DNA of 64,000 nt from Lunularia cruciata (GCA_948567375.1 OX419756.1:49454552-49518551); one strand, 5' to 3'. Positions 24,021-35,839 are shown, counted from the stretch's first letter. Program-made: numbers and translations. The notes: a model not told the origin generated them from the sequence alone.

Positions 24021-25760
24021 CTCTCCTTTTCCCAGAGATACATCTCCATATTGCAGATTTCAAAAAGTTCCAATGTAAGTGGATAACAGAAATGCTACAA
24101 GACGCTCTTCTCCAGCCAAATGCTGTATGTACTGGCGGATGGATAACATAATGATAACGGAACCTCCTTTCTCTGTAGATTGAGGACGTCTGTCCACTAT
24201 CGTCTTAGGTGGCTTCTCGCTTAATTGGTTCTTCGCATCTATATGTACTTTTAGAAGTAAAATATTCTTGAATGATTCGAAGTAGAATTTCTGAAGTCTC
24301 GAGAAATTTAATCATTCGGCCTATCTAAGTAAGAACATATCAGTAACATACATAATTTTCAAAAAGTAACTGCGTAAATATTTTTGATTTATTTGCGTTT
24401 AGATTTATTTTATTTTTTCTATTTTTCGGTTTTTTGTTCTACCGATTTCAAAATTTACTTGATATAAATTAATCGAAAAATGTCATTTAATGATCTTTTA
24501 ATTTTCTTGAAATATAAGTTCAATTCAATGAGCTGCTAACTTTCATATTTTTTCATACACTTGATGGATATTCATTCATTTCTCGTGTACTGTATAATTT
24601 ACTGATTTCACATGTATACCTTTGAAATATCGAACTGCTTGTATGTTTCTTTTTCTTTCTTCCCTCGGAATTATACTACTTGGCCTTTTGGAGAAAATAA
24701 TTAAATTACCATGGGTAAGTTAAGGGAAAGAAAGGCCATTAATGTGACGATCAAGCATCTATTCTATAAGTTTATAAACTAAAGTGGCATGTTATCGTAG
24801 ACCTCTGAGAAAGTTCGTCTTGGATGCTTACACGGAATTTTTATTTAAAGTTTACATTTACCGGAACTCCGGAGACCAAGGAATCAGATAACATGCAAAC
24901 AGGCAAACTTGGCACAAACATTCAGATACTACTGTTCCAAAGCAGTCAGTCAACGGAAGTCAACCTATTGCCATAATTTGCTTGTGACTATATTGACTAT
25001 AGTCCAACTAGCTCATACAATTGGGTGCCAACAGTTGCATTGATTTGTTGGAATGCTCAATTTAATACTATAATAAAGCGACGGCAAGGATTATGAAAAT
25101 ATCTCATTACGGCTTGTATTTTGTTCGAATAAAACAGTGATGGCACATCGCTCTGTGTAGTGGCTCTCCCTTTCTAAGTATCGCTATAAATACCATGCAG
25201 TGTTTCGAATAGTAAAACGTAGAGTTACCGTTTCTGAATATGTAAATGTACAATTTCTAGCAAGTTACTCCTATTTCCATCGATGAGTATGGGATCGATA
25301 ATCTTGCGTACTGAAGGACTGAAAAGTCTAATGGATCAGACTGCTTAAGCTAGAGAAATTAGTGTCACTTGTTCAGCTGCGTTCTACAGAGATCAAACAT
25401 TTAGACGGTCAACTCTAGTGCATGTTACTAAAGCCAATGAGATAAACAATTCTCTCCGTGGGGTCCATACGCAGGAAAGATTTGCGATCACACCAACTCA
25501 AATCGGATCCATGCCATTTTGGAGACTTCCGATCCACACTGGTCCATAAAGCTTGAGAGAATCCGATGTTCAACGATTGTCCTCGTTTGTGCTTTTTCCT
25601 TTGGGACTTGTTGTAGCAAATCCAGATGTGAACGTCGTAGGCGGTGCAGGTAAGAGAAAGCACTTCAGATACGAATCCACCATTCCAGAATATGCGATTT
25701 TGGGTAATCGTTATAAGAACGTCAGTCAGTTGAAGAAAGAAGGCGACCGCGTTGGAAAAA

Positions 25761-25820
25761 CGAAGAATGGGAAGACCCCATCAAGCCTTAAAGGGAGAGA
25801 AAAAAAAGGTATATATGAGA
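25761..25820 (+). repeat. Dispersed ~70-bp repeat, copy 3
   Basis: Contains GAATGGGAAGACCCCATCAA followed by AAAGGGAGAGAAAAAAAGG, in the opposite orientation to copies 1 and 2. Confidence 0.75.
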
Positions 25821-27285
25821 AATCTGCCCTAATAGAGTGTATATGAGAAATCTGCCCTACCGCACCTAGTCAGTTACCCCAGTTCTTGAAATTGATCGCC
25901 GTTTGTCAAGGAGATTGAATATGGAGTTACAACTTCCGTTTAAGGTTCACGATCGTCCAGGGCTGTAAGAACATACCGTACTTGGTGAACATACAGTACT
26001 AGACGATCGTAAAGTGTTGTTTACAAAGCATGATATAAAACCTACACAGCTCTGAACCAGATGCATGTTGAAGTTATGGTACCGGTGCAGATGCATAGTT
26101 TAGAGACTGGGAAAGTTATGAAAGGGAATTATGATCGTGAGATTGAAGAATTCGTAATCATCTCAAATGAGAATCATGATAAGGAAAATTTGATTATCAC
26201 TTTACGTGTAAACAATGACAAATATTTTGATGAGTATCCCCACTTGAAGATTTATCATCATTGTAATGATCGCGCAGGGTTGAATGTATCTTATCGGAGA
26301 AAGGCGAAATGTGTCTTGTCAAGAACAAGGCTTATCTGACTGCACCTCATCCCGAACCAAAGCAATTGACTTTAGCGTTATGCTGCATTTGCAAGGTGTT
26401 AAACCAAGGAATTACCTCATGAGAGGCTTTCTGGTATTATTCTGCAAAATTGCAATTTTTTACTCGAGAAATTTACCGTTTCTTATTGATTCAAAACCTG
26501 ATGGCTGAACGATAATATCAATAAACCAAGACGCAATAACGATGATGTCATTGTGAAATTAGTGTCTATATGTCAAGTTATGTAGATAGTGTTTAGGTAC
26601 TTGCAACAGGTGCGAAGAGTACAAATCCATTATTATGTATGAACAATAAATATGTAAAATTAGAGCGGTAAAATAACATGGAATCCAGACTGAGAAGGAG
26701 CAGATGAAACTGTAAAACTAGATTTAAAAGAAACACAAGGAAAGAAAGAACAAGGTGAAAATATTTTGATTTTATTGAACATAAAGATGAATTGAAGAAA
26801 CTCATAGAACAGGTCGCTAAAGTCTCCTATAATTCCATTATCCATACTTTTTACTTTCGCTTGTGAGTTACTCTAGCAAGTTACAGAACGCTTTTTGGAT
26901 GGAGATGAATAATGTGTCCCTTGAGAATCCAGCTCCACCAACGACGCAGGAATTACCGGCCTGGACGGGTGGATTTCCTTTTGAATTGTAAGGAAGAATA
27001 TGTGGCAGAAACCCGCAGCTGTCGTCCAAGGAGCTCTCACTCATTGAGTTGGAGCACAGTCTCTATTGTACACGGACTGTTTCTAAAGCACAGGCTCTGA
27101 TGCAGTCTCCCTTGTACCTTTATACAAATTCGAATGTCGGGGATTTAAGGTGATGGCACTGTTTCCCGGAATCTGCTTGAGCCGAAGTGGAGTCTATTGA
27201 CAATGCTTAGATTCTTTATGTTATAGACAGGAAGCTGTTATAGGTCATGTGTAAATTATCAGACAAAAGCCGCGCAAATGATGGG

Positions 27286-27319
27286 TGATGCGTGATACAG
27301 TATACTGTATCACGCATCA
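27286..27319. repeat. 34-bp perfect palindrome
   Basis: The 17-base half TGATGCGTGATACAGTA is followed with no spacer by its exact reverse complement. It could extrude a cruciform or fold into a hairpin if transcribed. No neighbouring gene explains it. Confidence 0.97.
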
Positions 27320-28768
27320 GTTCATTTTATCTTTTCCACTGAAATTGTCTTTTCCTTTGTGTGGACACGTGAAACCCAGGACTTTCTGGAAATTGAGGAG
27401 CCAATGCCAGAGCAGAATAAAGAACGACACCAGACCACACAGAAATTGGTCCTTAGGTGAGCGTGGACCTGTGAATAAAGGAAGTATCGCTTCACCGGAA
27501 AGTTTTGTGTACCGCTTCTTGTGCATGACTCTTCGGGTAGAGCCATAATTGCTTCTTGCTGAACACCACCATCAGTTCGCAGCTGTTTGAGAAGTCCAGA
27601 GGCAGATTATGAGTCTCATATTCTGTCAGCGAAAAGTTTGTGATTTTTAAGAAAGTAGTTGAAACTTGCGTAGACATTCATTCCACGGGAGTACAGGTCC
27701 GGTGTGCCCTCTTCGATACTCGCGTCTTCAATTTGTGCCTCGAGGTTACTCAGGTAACTTGTTGAAGAGAGTTCCAGAATCTGGAGCGTGGTGCCTGGAA
27801 GTACGATGTACAAACCACCGATACGCTGTCCCTAAAACAACCTCCTCAAATCAAACTTCCCAATCTAATTTCCGGACGACATCAACTTCAAAGATTCTAC
27901 GCAGTTGTTGCGAAGAAGTTGGCCGTACTCTCCTCCTGAGTGTGTACTGGACCTGCTTATTGTCAACTTGTCAACTGCTACTTCAGAAGGACTGCCGTAT
28001 GAGTTTTGACTTTGTCGCTTATACAGTAATGGCCGATGAGCTCATTTTGTATGGAGATGGTTTCGACTGAAACTGAATGCCACGTCGGAGGGTTTAGGGT
28101 TTGACGGACCGAGTTGAGAACAAATTAACTGTCACCTCAGTATATAGGCAGGTAGGCATTAAAAGGCTATCATCGACACGTGGTTCATTTCTACTGCATC
28201 TTGTTCCCGGTGAAGCTTTCCATGTTACCGGTCTGGTACAGGATCCCATTTCCTCAACGAGGACTGATCAAACTGATGTCATGATATTCGAGTGGTAGGA
28301 TGCTCCAGAATTCAGGAAAAGTGCCTCCAAAGCTACTACATGCTACTACGAATATAATCAGGAAAACGTATTCAGGACAATCTAGAGAAGTCCGGCAATG
28401 CTAGAGGTGACAGCAGATGCCATGGAGTTACATGGTTTGCATTATAGGAAATCTTATGAGATCGGGTCAAGCAACTCTCAGGTGTTGTATCAGGTGTTCT
28501 AAGAAAACATCAATCCCGTCATACTATTCTTCTGGTACAAATTGTTGACTGTCATTTTCTCGTAGCGCTAGTCATGCCAGTTTGAGCTTAAGCAATTTGA
28601 TCCTCATCAAGGATATGGGCAGTTTCAAATTGGGAATCGCACCGTGACCGGACTTCCTTGTGTCGATACTGTATAAGCTGCTGCTGACAAAATCTGTAGA
28701 GCAAGATGAACGCAACACAAGTAGGCAATTGCTAAGTTCGCATGTGACTTGCCCGGAGCTAATATCGA

Positions 28769-28845
28769 GCCTAGCCCCGTTATGCCTACTCTATCTTACC
28801 CTCGTACGGCTTGAATGGGTCTTTCCATCCTTCTTGTTTTCCTAT
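28769..28845 (-). repeat. Dispersed ~70-bp repeat, copy 4
   Basis: Begins GCCTAGCCCCGTTATGCC and contains GGGTCTTTCCATCCTTCTTG. Confidence 0.7.
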
Positions 28846-29980
28846 GCGATCGCCTCTTTTTCTTTCACTTTCCCGATGCTAGATGATCTAATGATAAAGA
28901 ATGGCAACATTGGGGTGAGCTCACTACACTCAAGTTGGAGTAGCACTGTTCCTACCAGTCATGGTTACAGATAATCACCAGCGGCCACATGGCCACCAGG
29001 TGTTGAACTTCTTCTCTTCTTTGTGGACTCTAGTTCTTCCTACTTCTGTCATCCTTTCTGTAGATGCAAATCTTGCTGGCCATACCATATCAAGATCCAC
29101 CACCTCAACTGTGGACCACGTAGGAAGGAAATGATGGAATGTGGAGGAGGATACACGAGTTCGTCTACTTGCACATCTCTACCTCTCCACTGAGCTCATG
29201 ACACGCAAGATATTGTTTTGTGTGCTCGTTATTAATGCGCACAAGATCTGACATTACGTACTTTGGAGTACAACTGCCTCCGACATTAATCTTCTGGCCA
29301 CTTCGTAATTTCAACTGCTCCAAAACGGCACTTTGGGATCACGATTTTATGAAGTACAGATTTTAGGCATATTAGCGGTATCTTAGAAGGAGCTGAGCTT
29401 TTACTTCCTCTCTGGGAGAAGAAGATGCACACTAGAAGCCCCCAGAACGTGTGCTGCCCTTTATCTAAAGGTGAGTTCTGACTGTCTACGGTAAGGACTT
29501 TGTGGGATGTGGATACCGTCCACCATGATTTTGAAAGGGAATAATTATTATGCATGGATTCGGCTGTACCACTGTCCATTTTATGCTTGTTCACTCTCCA
29601 ATATATGTGTGAACCCTGGGGTCTAAATTGTATTTTCGGGAGTTTGGAACCGTGGAATGACGTCTCCCCACATTCATTGAGATTGTATTTGTCTCGAAGG
29701 CAAACTTAACTGAGTACAACAAACCCCAGAACGTTAGTACTGAATGTGCAAGGAAGTAAACCAAGACATAGGAAAGGTCTGCAGGTGTGACGCGAGGATG
29801 GAGGAAGGAATGAGACGTATGCGGCGCCTGACAAATTGAAACCAGACAGAACGATGAAGAAAGTTGGTATGAGAAAGAGGATGAAAAATATAGTGCAACA
29901 GTACATCTACCTTAGTCCTCTCATTGTCGTCACGAGCTGAATCCTGCAGGGGGAGCCGCGAAGTATCAGATTTGCAAATA

Positions 29981-29990
29981 CTATATAAAA
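29981..29990 (+). promoter_or_regulatory. TATA box upstream of a putative secreted-protein exon
   Basis: CTATATAAAA lies ~120 bp before the ATG at 30110, the same geometry as the TATA box of the 8-Cys gene. Confidence 0.55.
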
Positions 29991-30109
29991 GTGCACTCCT
30001 CCGTCTTTCCCGGCATCTTTTCATCCTTTGTAATACAATATTCTGCTCGGTTTCTCTCTAGGGGTAAAGCCTCACACGTATCCAGCTCACATTAGTATCA
30101 ACTTCCTCA

Positions 30110-30179
30110 ATGGCAGCCAGGAAGGTGCAGTTGGCGGCCTTTACCTTTATGGCGATGATTACTCCGGCCATCAGTCACG
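30110..30179 (+). CDS. Probable first exon encoding a signal peptide (gene otherwise unresolved)
   Basis: From the ATG at 30110 the frame reads 23 residues of classic signal-peptide character (MAARKVQLAAFTFMAMITPA, then ISH). It then reaches a good splice donor, CACG followed by GTAACT, at 30179/30180. Without splicing the frame stops at 36 codons. A TATA box and pyrimidine-rich leader (CTCGGTTTCTCTCTAG near 30046) precede it. No second exon is recognisable by eye, and the following sequence contains three dispersed repeats. It may be the first exon of a small secreted protein with a repeat-filled intron, or a gene relic. Confidence 0.35.
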
Positions 30180-30285
30180 GTAACTACCCACCTCTCACGA
30201 GCTTACATCCGGCTTGAAATTGTGCACCCGTCAACAATGAACCCTGCTTGTGCCTTGATCGAAAGAGGCGACTTCGTAGGACAAT

Positions 30286-30355
30286 ATGAAAGATAAAAAA
30301 ACCCCATCAACCCGTACAATGAAAAGGCATAAGGAATAAAATGGAGCTAAACCCC
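30286..30355 (+). repeat. Dispersed ~70-bp repeat, copy 5
   Basis: Contains AAAACCCCATCAACCCGTAC and AATAAAATGGAGCTAAACCC. Confidence 0.65.
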
Positions 30356-30399
30356 CTATAAAGAACTTACGAGAGAAAAAGCCGTCACGGCAGAGAACA

Positions 30400-30470
30400 C
30401 GAAAGATGGGAAGACCCCATCGAACCGTACAAGGGAGAAACGAAAAAGGTAAAATGGACTAGGCCCCAAC
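30400..30470 (+). repeat. Dispersed ~70-bp repeat, copy 6
   Basis: Contains AAAGATGGGAAGACCCCATC and CGAAAAAGGTAAAATGGACT. Confidence 0.8.
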
Positions 30471-30645
30471 TTCAACAAATAATTTCACTAGCTATCAGGA
30501 TAACAAATGAAGCCTGCTTATACACTACTGCTCGATATTATTTGGGTCCATTCTGCCTCCTTTGTTTCTCCATTTTACGTTTGATGAGAGTTTTTTTTTT
30601 TTTTTGTGTGTGTTCTACTAGGAAAAGTAAAGAGCCGCCGCACAG

Positions 30646-30715
30646 AAAAACCGAAAGATGGGAAGACCCATCAAACCCTACAAACGAGAGACGAAAAAGG
30701 TAAAATGGAGCTAAG
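30646..30715 (+). repeat. Dispersed ~70-bp repeat, copy 7
   Basis: Contains CGAAAGATGGGAAGACCCAT and ACGAAAAAGGTAAAATGGAG, closest to copy 6. Confidence 0.8.
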
Positions 30716-33360
30716 TTAGCTCTGAGTGTTCTGAGGTAGATTTTCTTTTCTTATATACTTAAACAATTTTGGAGTTACAACTAACTCCAACATTAACTTT
30801 GGCATCGACTTGTGGAAGGCCCTCACGCTCTCCAAGACTAGTGATAGTCAAGTTCTCCCCAACACCTACTGTGGACGGAAGATTTCTCGCCTCCACGACT
30901 CCTTCAGTCGTCATCTGACATTCCACTTGCTTAATGAACAGTAACTACAAGCTTCCTCGTAGTGCTTGTACGAAGCATATAGGTGGGTTTACAGATATAG
31001 TTTTTCCAATTCCTGATGACAACCCATAAAATGTTTGATTTAGTTTTTTCAATGCCCAAGGACAACCCCTAAAAATTGTATGGGTTATCCGTAAACATTT
31101 ACCGGCAATGGTTCGGAGAGTATCACCAAAAATTAAGGGTCTTTCACCCGTTCCCATTAAACTTTTATAGGAAATCAAAACTGTGACCCATAGTTTTGTA
31201 AGGTTAAGGGTGTTCCCATGCTGTCAGAAAACAAAAGGTGCAAAGAAATGGTGCAAATGCTCAAGAACTAATCTTAATTTTCAAACACTAGTAGTCATTT
31301 ATTTCTTGCTCCACCTCTACTCCGTGTGCCATCCGTGCTTGTCGGTTCAAATCGCATAGTGGAATTTGAATCACGCGTGGTAGTCCTGTCTCCAAGTCAG
31401 GAAGAATCCTAGCTCATTAGTTCAAATTGGACATTGGAATTTTGATCATATGCAGTAGTCCAGTCTCTAAGTCAAGAAGAACGGAATTTTGATTATGCAA
31501 TAGTCACGTGTCCAAGTCAGGAAGAATCCTAGCTTGTCAGTTCAAATTGCATAGTAGAATTTTGATCCAGAAGCAATGCCGCGCTATAGTCCACATCTCC
31601 AACTCAAGAAGAAGATAAAAAGAAGTACATTCAAGAACTAACGAGAATTGAGCTACAAAACGACCATGAATTGAGTTTCAAAGATGAATGTAGGGTTGGA
31701 ATGGAGGACTATAGGATTGACAGTGAAGAAGATATTGAGCTCTTGCTCGGGTGGTGCCATTTTGTAGAGAATTCAAGACATCTTCAACCTAGATTGCAAT
31801 GTGTTTGGAAACCTGAATTTGCTTTGAAATTCTTTAGAGGGTTGGATAGTAAAGCATTTTGACAACTAACAAGGATGGATATCGTCTCTTTCCAAGCTTT
31901 AGTGGAGGTTATAAAAAGATCATTTGGTGTTCAGAAATCCATCAAAGAGAACTTGAACACTTGTATGGATGCAAGTGGCCTTAGTGCTCGGTAGGTTTGG
32001 GCATCATAGAAATGGGGCGTCAATTGCAAGGAGGTTGAACATTTGGGGTACTAGTGCAAGATCTGCAATTAGATTCAATAAGCATGTAATGATAAAAATT
32101 ATGTCAATCATAGGGAAGGAAGTGAAAATGGCCTCATATAGAAGATAGGAAGCTAATATTCTTGATATTTTCTCAGAAAGGTTTCCCTAGGTGTATATGA
32201 TTAGTGGATGGGACTCTATTTCCACTAGCTCAAAAACAAACTATTGATGGAGAGATATACTCTAGTCACAAGGAGTATTAATGGGCAAGTAGTTTGTGAT
32301 GATTAGAGGTAAATATTACATTTTGCCTCACACAAATAATACACTTTGCATGAGGTAAGGATTTGCTATATGAATGTTCTCTTCTAATGCTTTTTTACTG
32401 AGTTACTCTTGAGCTCATTGAGTTGAGGTCATATTTATGGAGTTGAGTTTGCTGATTGTTGGTAGAGATGCCCAGATCATGTCATGGCATGGCATGCTTG
32501 AGAACGTTTTTGATTTGGTCCAATTTGAATTCCAAAGGTGAATCAATGTATTGGAGAGCATTCAAGATTGATTGCAGGATGTAGGATATATTCCCATGTG
32601 CAATCATACTTTCTTTCAAACAAGCATGCCTCAAGATAAAGCCAATTTCAATTGGTGTGTTGCACAAACAAAACTAGTCAACAAACATCATAAAGTGGTT
32701 TTGAAAGCTAGATGGCATTCACTAAAAGAAATAAGAATTCAATTGAATGATCCATCTAGAAATGCTTTGTTAGCATTTGTATAATTTTACACAACTTGTT
32801 GATTAACAAAGGCATACATATGGATCAAGGGAGATGCTGACTTTGGAGATGCCTTGGATTCTGATTTCTTGAGGCTAGTGTTTTTGAGCTGCATAGAGAA
32901 GTCAAGGAAGAAATTAGAACTTACATTTTATACCAATGTCTTGCTTTCAATTACTAGCATGGTGTGTTGTTAAATCCAAGATAGTAAGTTACACTCATAT
33001 TGTACTATTGTGTATGATTGTAATCAATAAAAAGATCCACAATTCTCTATATCATATACAAAGTCTCTATACAAAGTCTTTGAATTGATGAAATCCAAAA
33101 GAATACATAAAGTCTTTCTTGGACATTGGCCTAGTTTTGTGTAATTTGGTATGTGTGCTATGCATGCAAGTTTAGCCAAAATATCCGATATACACTAGCA
33201 TAAATGGAATGAATACCATGCTCTATACTTGTGGAATGTGACTTGAAAATTTCTGACCAATACATGTGTATGAAATACATAGACTATAAATGATTGAGGA
33301 GAGAAATAGGAGAATGGAAGATCAAAATGGAAATCACATTGCTTAGTGTAATACCAAGGG
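30716..33360. other. Intergenic/repeat-derived DNA, no supportable gene
   Basis: Apart from the tandem repeat at 31.3-31.6 kb, this stretch holds a + strand frame at 31671-31862. After a stop it continues in frame with gag-like wording (F-x-GLDSKAF, then LTRMDIVSFQALVEVIKRSF near 31870-31925), possibly an old retroelement gag. A small frame lies at 32572-32784. Neither is recognisable enough to name. Confidence 0.4.
31341..31620 (+). repeat. ~76-bp imperfect tandem repeat, three to four units
   Basis: GTCGGTTCAAATCGCATAG at 31341 recurs in variant form near 31416 and 31536, each followed by GGAATTTTGATC, a TAGTCC or similar, and CTCCAAGTCAGGAAGAATCC. One unit is shortened. Confidence 0.75.
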
Positions 33361-33513
33361 TTAGCCATATGATCTAGATGTGAAATTTGGTTTAGTAACA
33401 TCTAGAATGATGTTATACATGATTGTCAAAATAGATCAGATAGAAGTATCACCAAAAGAGTACTTCTACTAATAGGGCAGAAACCGAAATAGACTTGAGA
33501 ACCTTAGAACCAA
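33361..33513 (+). repeat. Duplicated LTR-like segment upstream of the family C LTR
   Basis: This ~150-bp stretch is a diverged direct copy of 33514-33655. Both contain GGTTTGGTAACATCTAGAA or a variant, then AGTATCACCAAAAG and ACTTCTACTAATAG. It is probably the remains of a second LTR or a duplication inside the LTR. Confidence 0.6.
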
Positions 33514-34086
33514 TAGCTAGACATATGATTTAAAGGTGAGAATTGGTTTGGTAACATCTAGAAGGATGTTACACATGATGGACTAAACAGATCAGAAAGA
33601 GGTATCACCAAAAGGGGACTTCTACTAATAGAGTAGGAACCGAAATATGCCTGAAATCTTTGAAGGCAATTTCGGAGGCCTAAACGGATGAATTAGGCCT
33701 TGAAAATGTGCAGATTCACCCCCCCAATAGAGGAGAGGCTGGCCTTCCCTCCCCCCTGGTTTGTCTCGTCGAGAGCTTTCCAACGGTACCTTACTCATGT
33801 GATTCGGAGATTCCTACAGGAAGATTCCCTAAAAGATTCCCTCCGGTCAAAGCTCGTTTGACCAACCAGATAGGACCTAGACCAGACAAGTCACCCATCC
33901 AAGTAAGTAATCCAAGGGTGGAGCTTGCTGACATGTCACCTATCTGTGTCCCTAATCCTATGGTGGAGCTTCCTTGGAGGAGATCCTCTTTGTCTATATA
34001 ATAAAGAGAAGGTGCTCCCTTGGGGCATCGAATGTTTGAGTGTGCAATCTGTGTTTTCTCTCTTCTCTTGTCCTCGGAGTATTACA
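33514..34086 (+). repeat. Family C 5' LTR
   Basis: It resembles 36.24-36.80 kb plus 54191-54281 (the split 3' LTR). It ends TATTACA directly before the primer site, and a TATA-type box (TATATAATAAA at 33995-34005) marks the promoter. The left boundary is approximate; a TG terminus at 33567 (TGTTACACATG) is an alternative start. Confidence 0.7.
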
Positions 34087-34087
34087 A

Positions 34088-34098
34088 TGGTATCAAAG
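34088..34098 (+). other. Primer binding site (tRNA-iMet type), family C
   Basis: TGGTATCAAAG one base after the LTR end matches the common plant initiator-Met primer site. Confidence 0.75.
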
Positions 34099-34226
34099 AA
34101 AGTGTTCTAGTCCAAGAGAGTGGATCACCCCTCTTGGAATAGCACGAACTGCTGAAACTGAGTAATTTGAGGTGGAGAACATAGAGTAATCGCTAGACTT
34201 AGGAAGGACTTTAGAGAGCGGATGGG

Positions 34227-34448
34227 ATGGATGCGCCGGGGGGACAATTTCCCGCACCTAGCTTTCCATTCTCAAACCCATTCCACATCAAGGTTATGTA
34301 CATCCAGCGTGAGCAGATGAGAGTATCGCTAGTTTATCACTTTGGTGCGGAATTCATGGACAGAGTGATGAACTCACCAAACCCGGTGATTCTACCTGTG
34401 GTGATATATGACAAAGAGTGGGATTTGACAATCTACATTCTATTATGA
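34227..34448 (+). CDS. Leader small ORF, copy C1 (73 residues), family C
   Basis: An ATG-started ORF lies between the primer site and gag. Its C-terminal ~52 residues match small ORFs in the unrelated family A element: REQMRVSLVYHFGAEF, then PVILPVVIYD, then a terminal LTIYILL. The shared pattern is a hydrophobic strand, R-x-x-MR, F/L-G, a proline-valine motif P-x-V, Y-D, and a final YILY-like end. No known domain is recognised. It is followed after 4 bases by a second member. Function is unknown; the tight placement suggests a leader-encoded peptide or an old gag N-terminal fragment. Confidence 0.6.
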   Translation: MDAPGGQFPAPSFPFSNPFHIKVMYIQREQMRVSLVYHFGAEFMDRVMNSPNPVILPVVIYDKEWDLTIYILL

Positions 34449-34452
34449 TAAT

Positions 34453-34656
34453 ATGGATATGAATGTCCCAAATCCTCTCCCTTTCAACACTCAAGTAGAA
34501 ATCCGTTATGTAGTGAGGCCGAAATTGATGTTTAGAGATTTTGTGGTTAGGAATTTTGGTGAGGAGTATTATCAACAAGTGATAGCTTCTGAGGTCCCAA
34601 TGGTAGTTCCAATAGTTCGTGCGCCTTCCAGAGTGATTAAATTGACTCTGTATTGA
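34453..34656 (+). CDS. Leader small ORF, copy C2 (67 residues), family C
   Basis: The second member of the leader ORF family starts 4 bases after C1. It shows RPKLMFRDFVVRNFGEEYY, then VPMVVPIV, and ends IKLTLY. Length and motif spacing parallel C1 and the two family A members. The tandem arrangement of two divergent members within one element suggests duplication or functional pairing. The product is not recognised. Confidence 0.55.
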   Translation: MDMNVPNPLPFNTQVEIRYVVRPKLMFRDFVVRNFGEEYYQQVIASEVPMVVPIVRAPSRVIKLTLY

Positions 34657-34758
34657 AGTAGACGTTAGGAATTGGGTGTTGCAGGAACCATGGATCCATA
34701 GTTGCAAGAGCTGGTGCAAGGAATGCAAGGGATGTTGAATGAATTTTGAGAGATTAAG

Positions 34759-35775
34759 ATGACCATGGAGACATTGCAAAGTCAAGTGCAGATCCTCAAG
34801 AACGATCAAGCCATGCAAGAAGAAGAGCCGTCTCAAAACCTAGTACCTGCGACAGAAGTACTTGGAGAGGCACCCGTGCCTACGAACCCTATCAATGATG
34901 AAGCCACATTGCTACTCCGGATGAAGAAGACCTGCAACATCGAGCGTTACAAGGGGCAGCGTATGATGGAGTAGTGGAGAATTGGATCTCGAGAATGAAT
35001 CAATATTTTCAATTGTTCTCAACAGAGATCACAAAGCATGCTGCAGGCGTGTTTGCATGTGGGTACTTGACCGATAAAGCCCTCACATGGTATGATGCTT
35101 GGGAATGATCCATGCTGGCAGAGAGAAGGGAGGTCACATGGACAGCAATGCAAGAAGGACTGCTCAAGAATTTCCAATCGGTGGATTCTGTGCAGATGAC
35201 TCAAACCCGACTATGGGGATTGAGACAGAAGAATAGCGTACAAGAGTATGTGGAGGCATTTCTGGATCTACAAGTCGCAATTACCGACATGAGTCCAGCA
35301 GAGGCTCTCGACAATTTCAAACGAGGGTTGAAAGAGCGGATTTGCCAAGAAGTCATGGTGCAAAACCCTCGCACGGTATTTGAAGCTATTGCTTGTGCGC
35401 AGAGAATAGCCGGAGCATTAGGTGGAGGTGAAGGAGTAGTTCCACCTCAACATTATCGTGCAGAAATGCCACACATGGGTGGACTAGTACCGATGGAATT
35501 GGGCAACCTTTGATTTCGGGATCGAGGAGCACGGCCGCTTCAAGGAGAGCGAGGACGGGTAGAAGAACGAAGAGATGGAGTCCCACGAGGAGAAGGGACT
35601 CAAGGAGAACAACGCCGTTGTTACAATTGTGGCCGTATTGGGCACATATCTACCAATTGTCGCACCTGTTTCCCTAGAGGCCCTCGGCCTTCATACAAAC
35701 AATCTTTGAACAACATGGAGAGGCACATTGAAGAGGAGGAGGTGGAAACCACTTCGGAAAACAAAGATCGCCAGT
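34759..35775 (+). pseudogene. Family C gag with CCHC zinc knuckle, broken
   Basis: A retrotransposon gag: coiled-coil start (TMETLQSQVQILKNDQAM), the capsid-like region KALTWYDAW near 35080, then VQEYVEAFLDLQ near 35240. After a stop near 35512 the frame runs to the zinc knuckle CYNCGRIGHISTNC at about 35620-35660. A frame change near 34970-35110 and stops break it. No protease, RT or integrase follows, so the element is gag-only as it stands. Confidence 0.8.
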
Positions 35776-35839
35776 AAATGTACCTTGCGGCCTTACTGTC
35801 TCAATAAGGAAGCAGAGAAGCGAGGGAAGGAAGAAGAAT

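Larger units (their letters stand above)
18600..29970. other. Low-copy intergenic DNA
   Basis: No protein domain, tRNA or rRNA is recognised across this stretch. It holds the (TA)n(GA)n microsatellite, a local duplication at 23.7-24.0 kb, copies of a dispersed ~70-bp repeat, AT-rich tracts near 20.7 and 24.4 kb, and a perfect palindrome at 27286-27319. Frames up to ~134 codons (for example 27666-28070 +) have no supporting features. Multi-exon genes with short exons could be missed by eye. Confidence 0.45.

Noticed and set aside
25553-25846. 97-codon + strand frame with a hydrophobic start
   Set aside because: It begins with a non-ATG codon, contains a dispersed repeat copy in its second half, and has no domain or promoter.
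27492-28070. Overlapping frames on both strands, including a possible minus exon with acceptor GTTTTAG near 27838
   Set aside because: The peptide is unfamiliar, a matching donor and neighbouring exons were not found, and frames on both strands are equally open.
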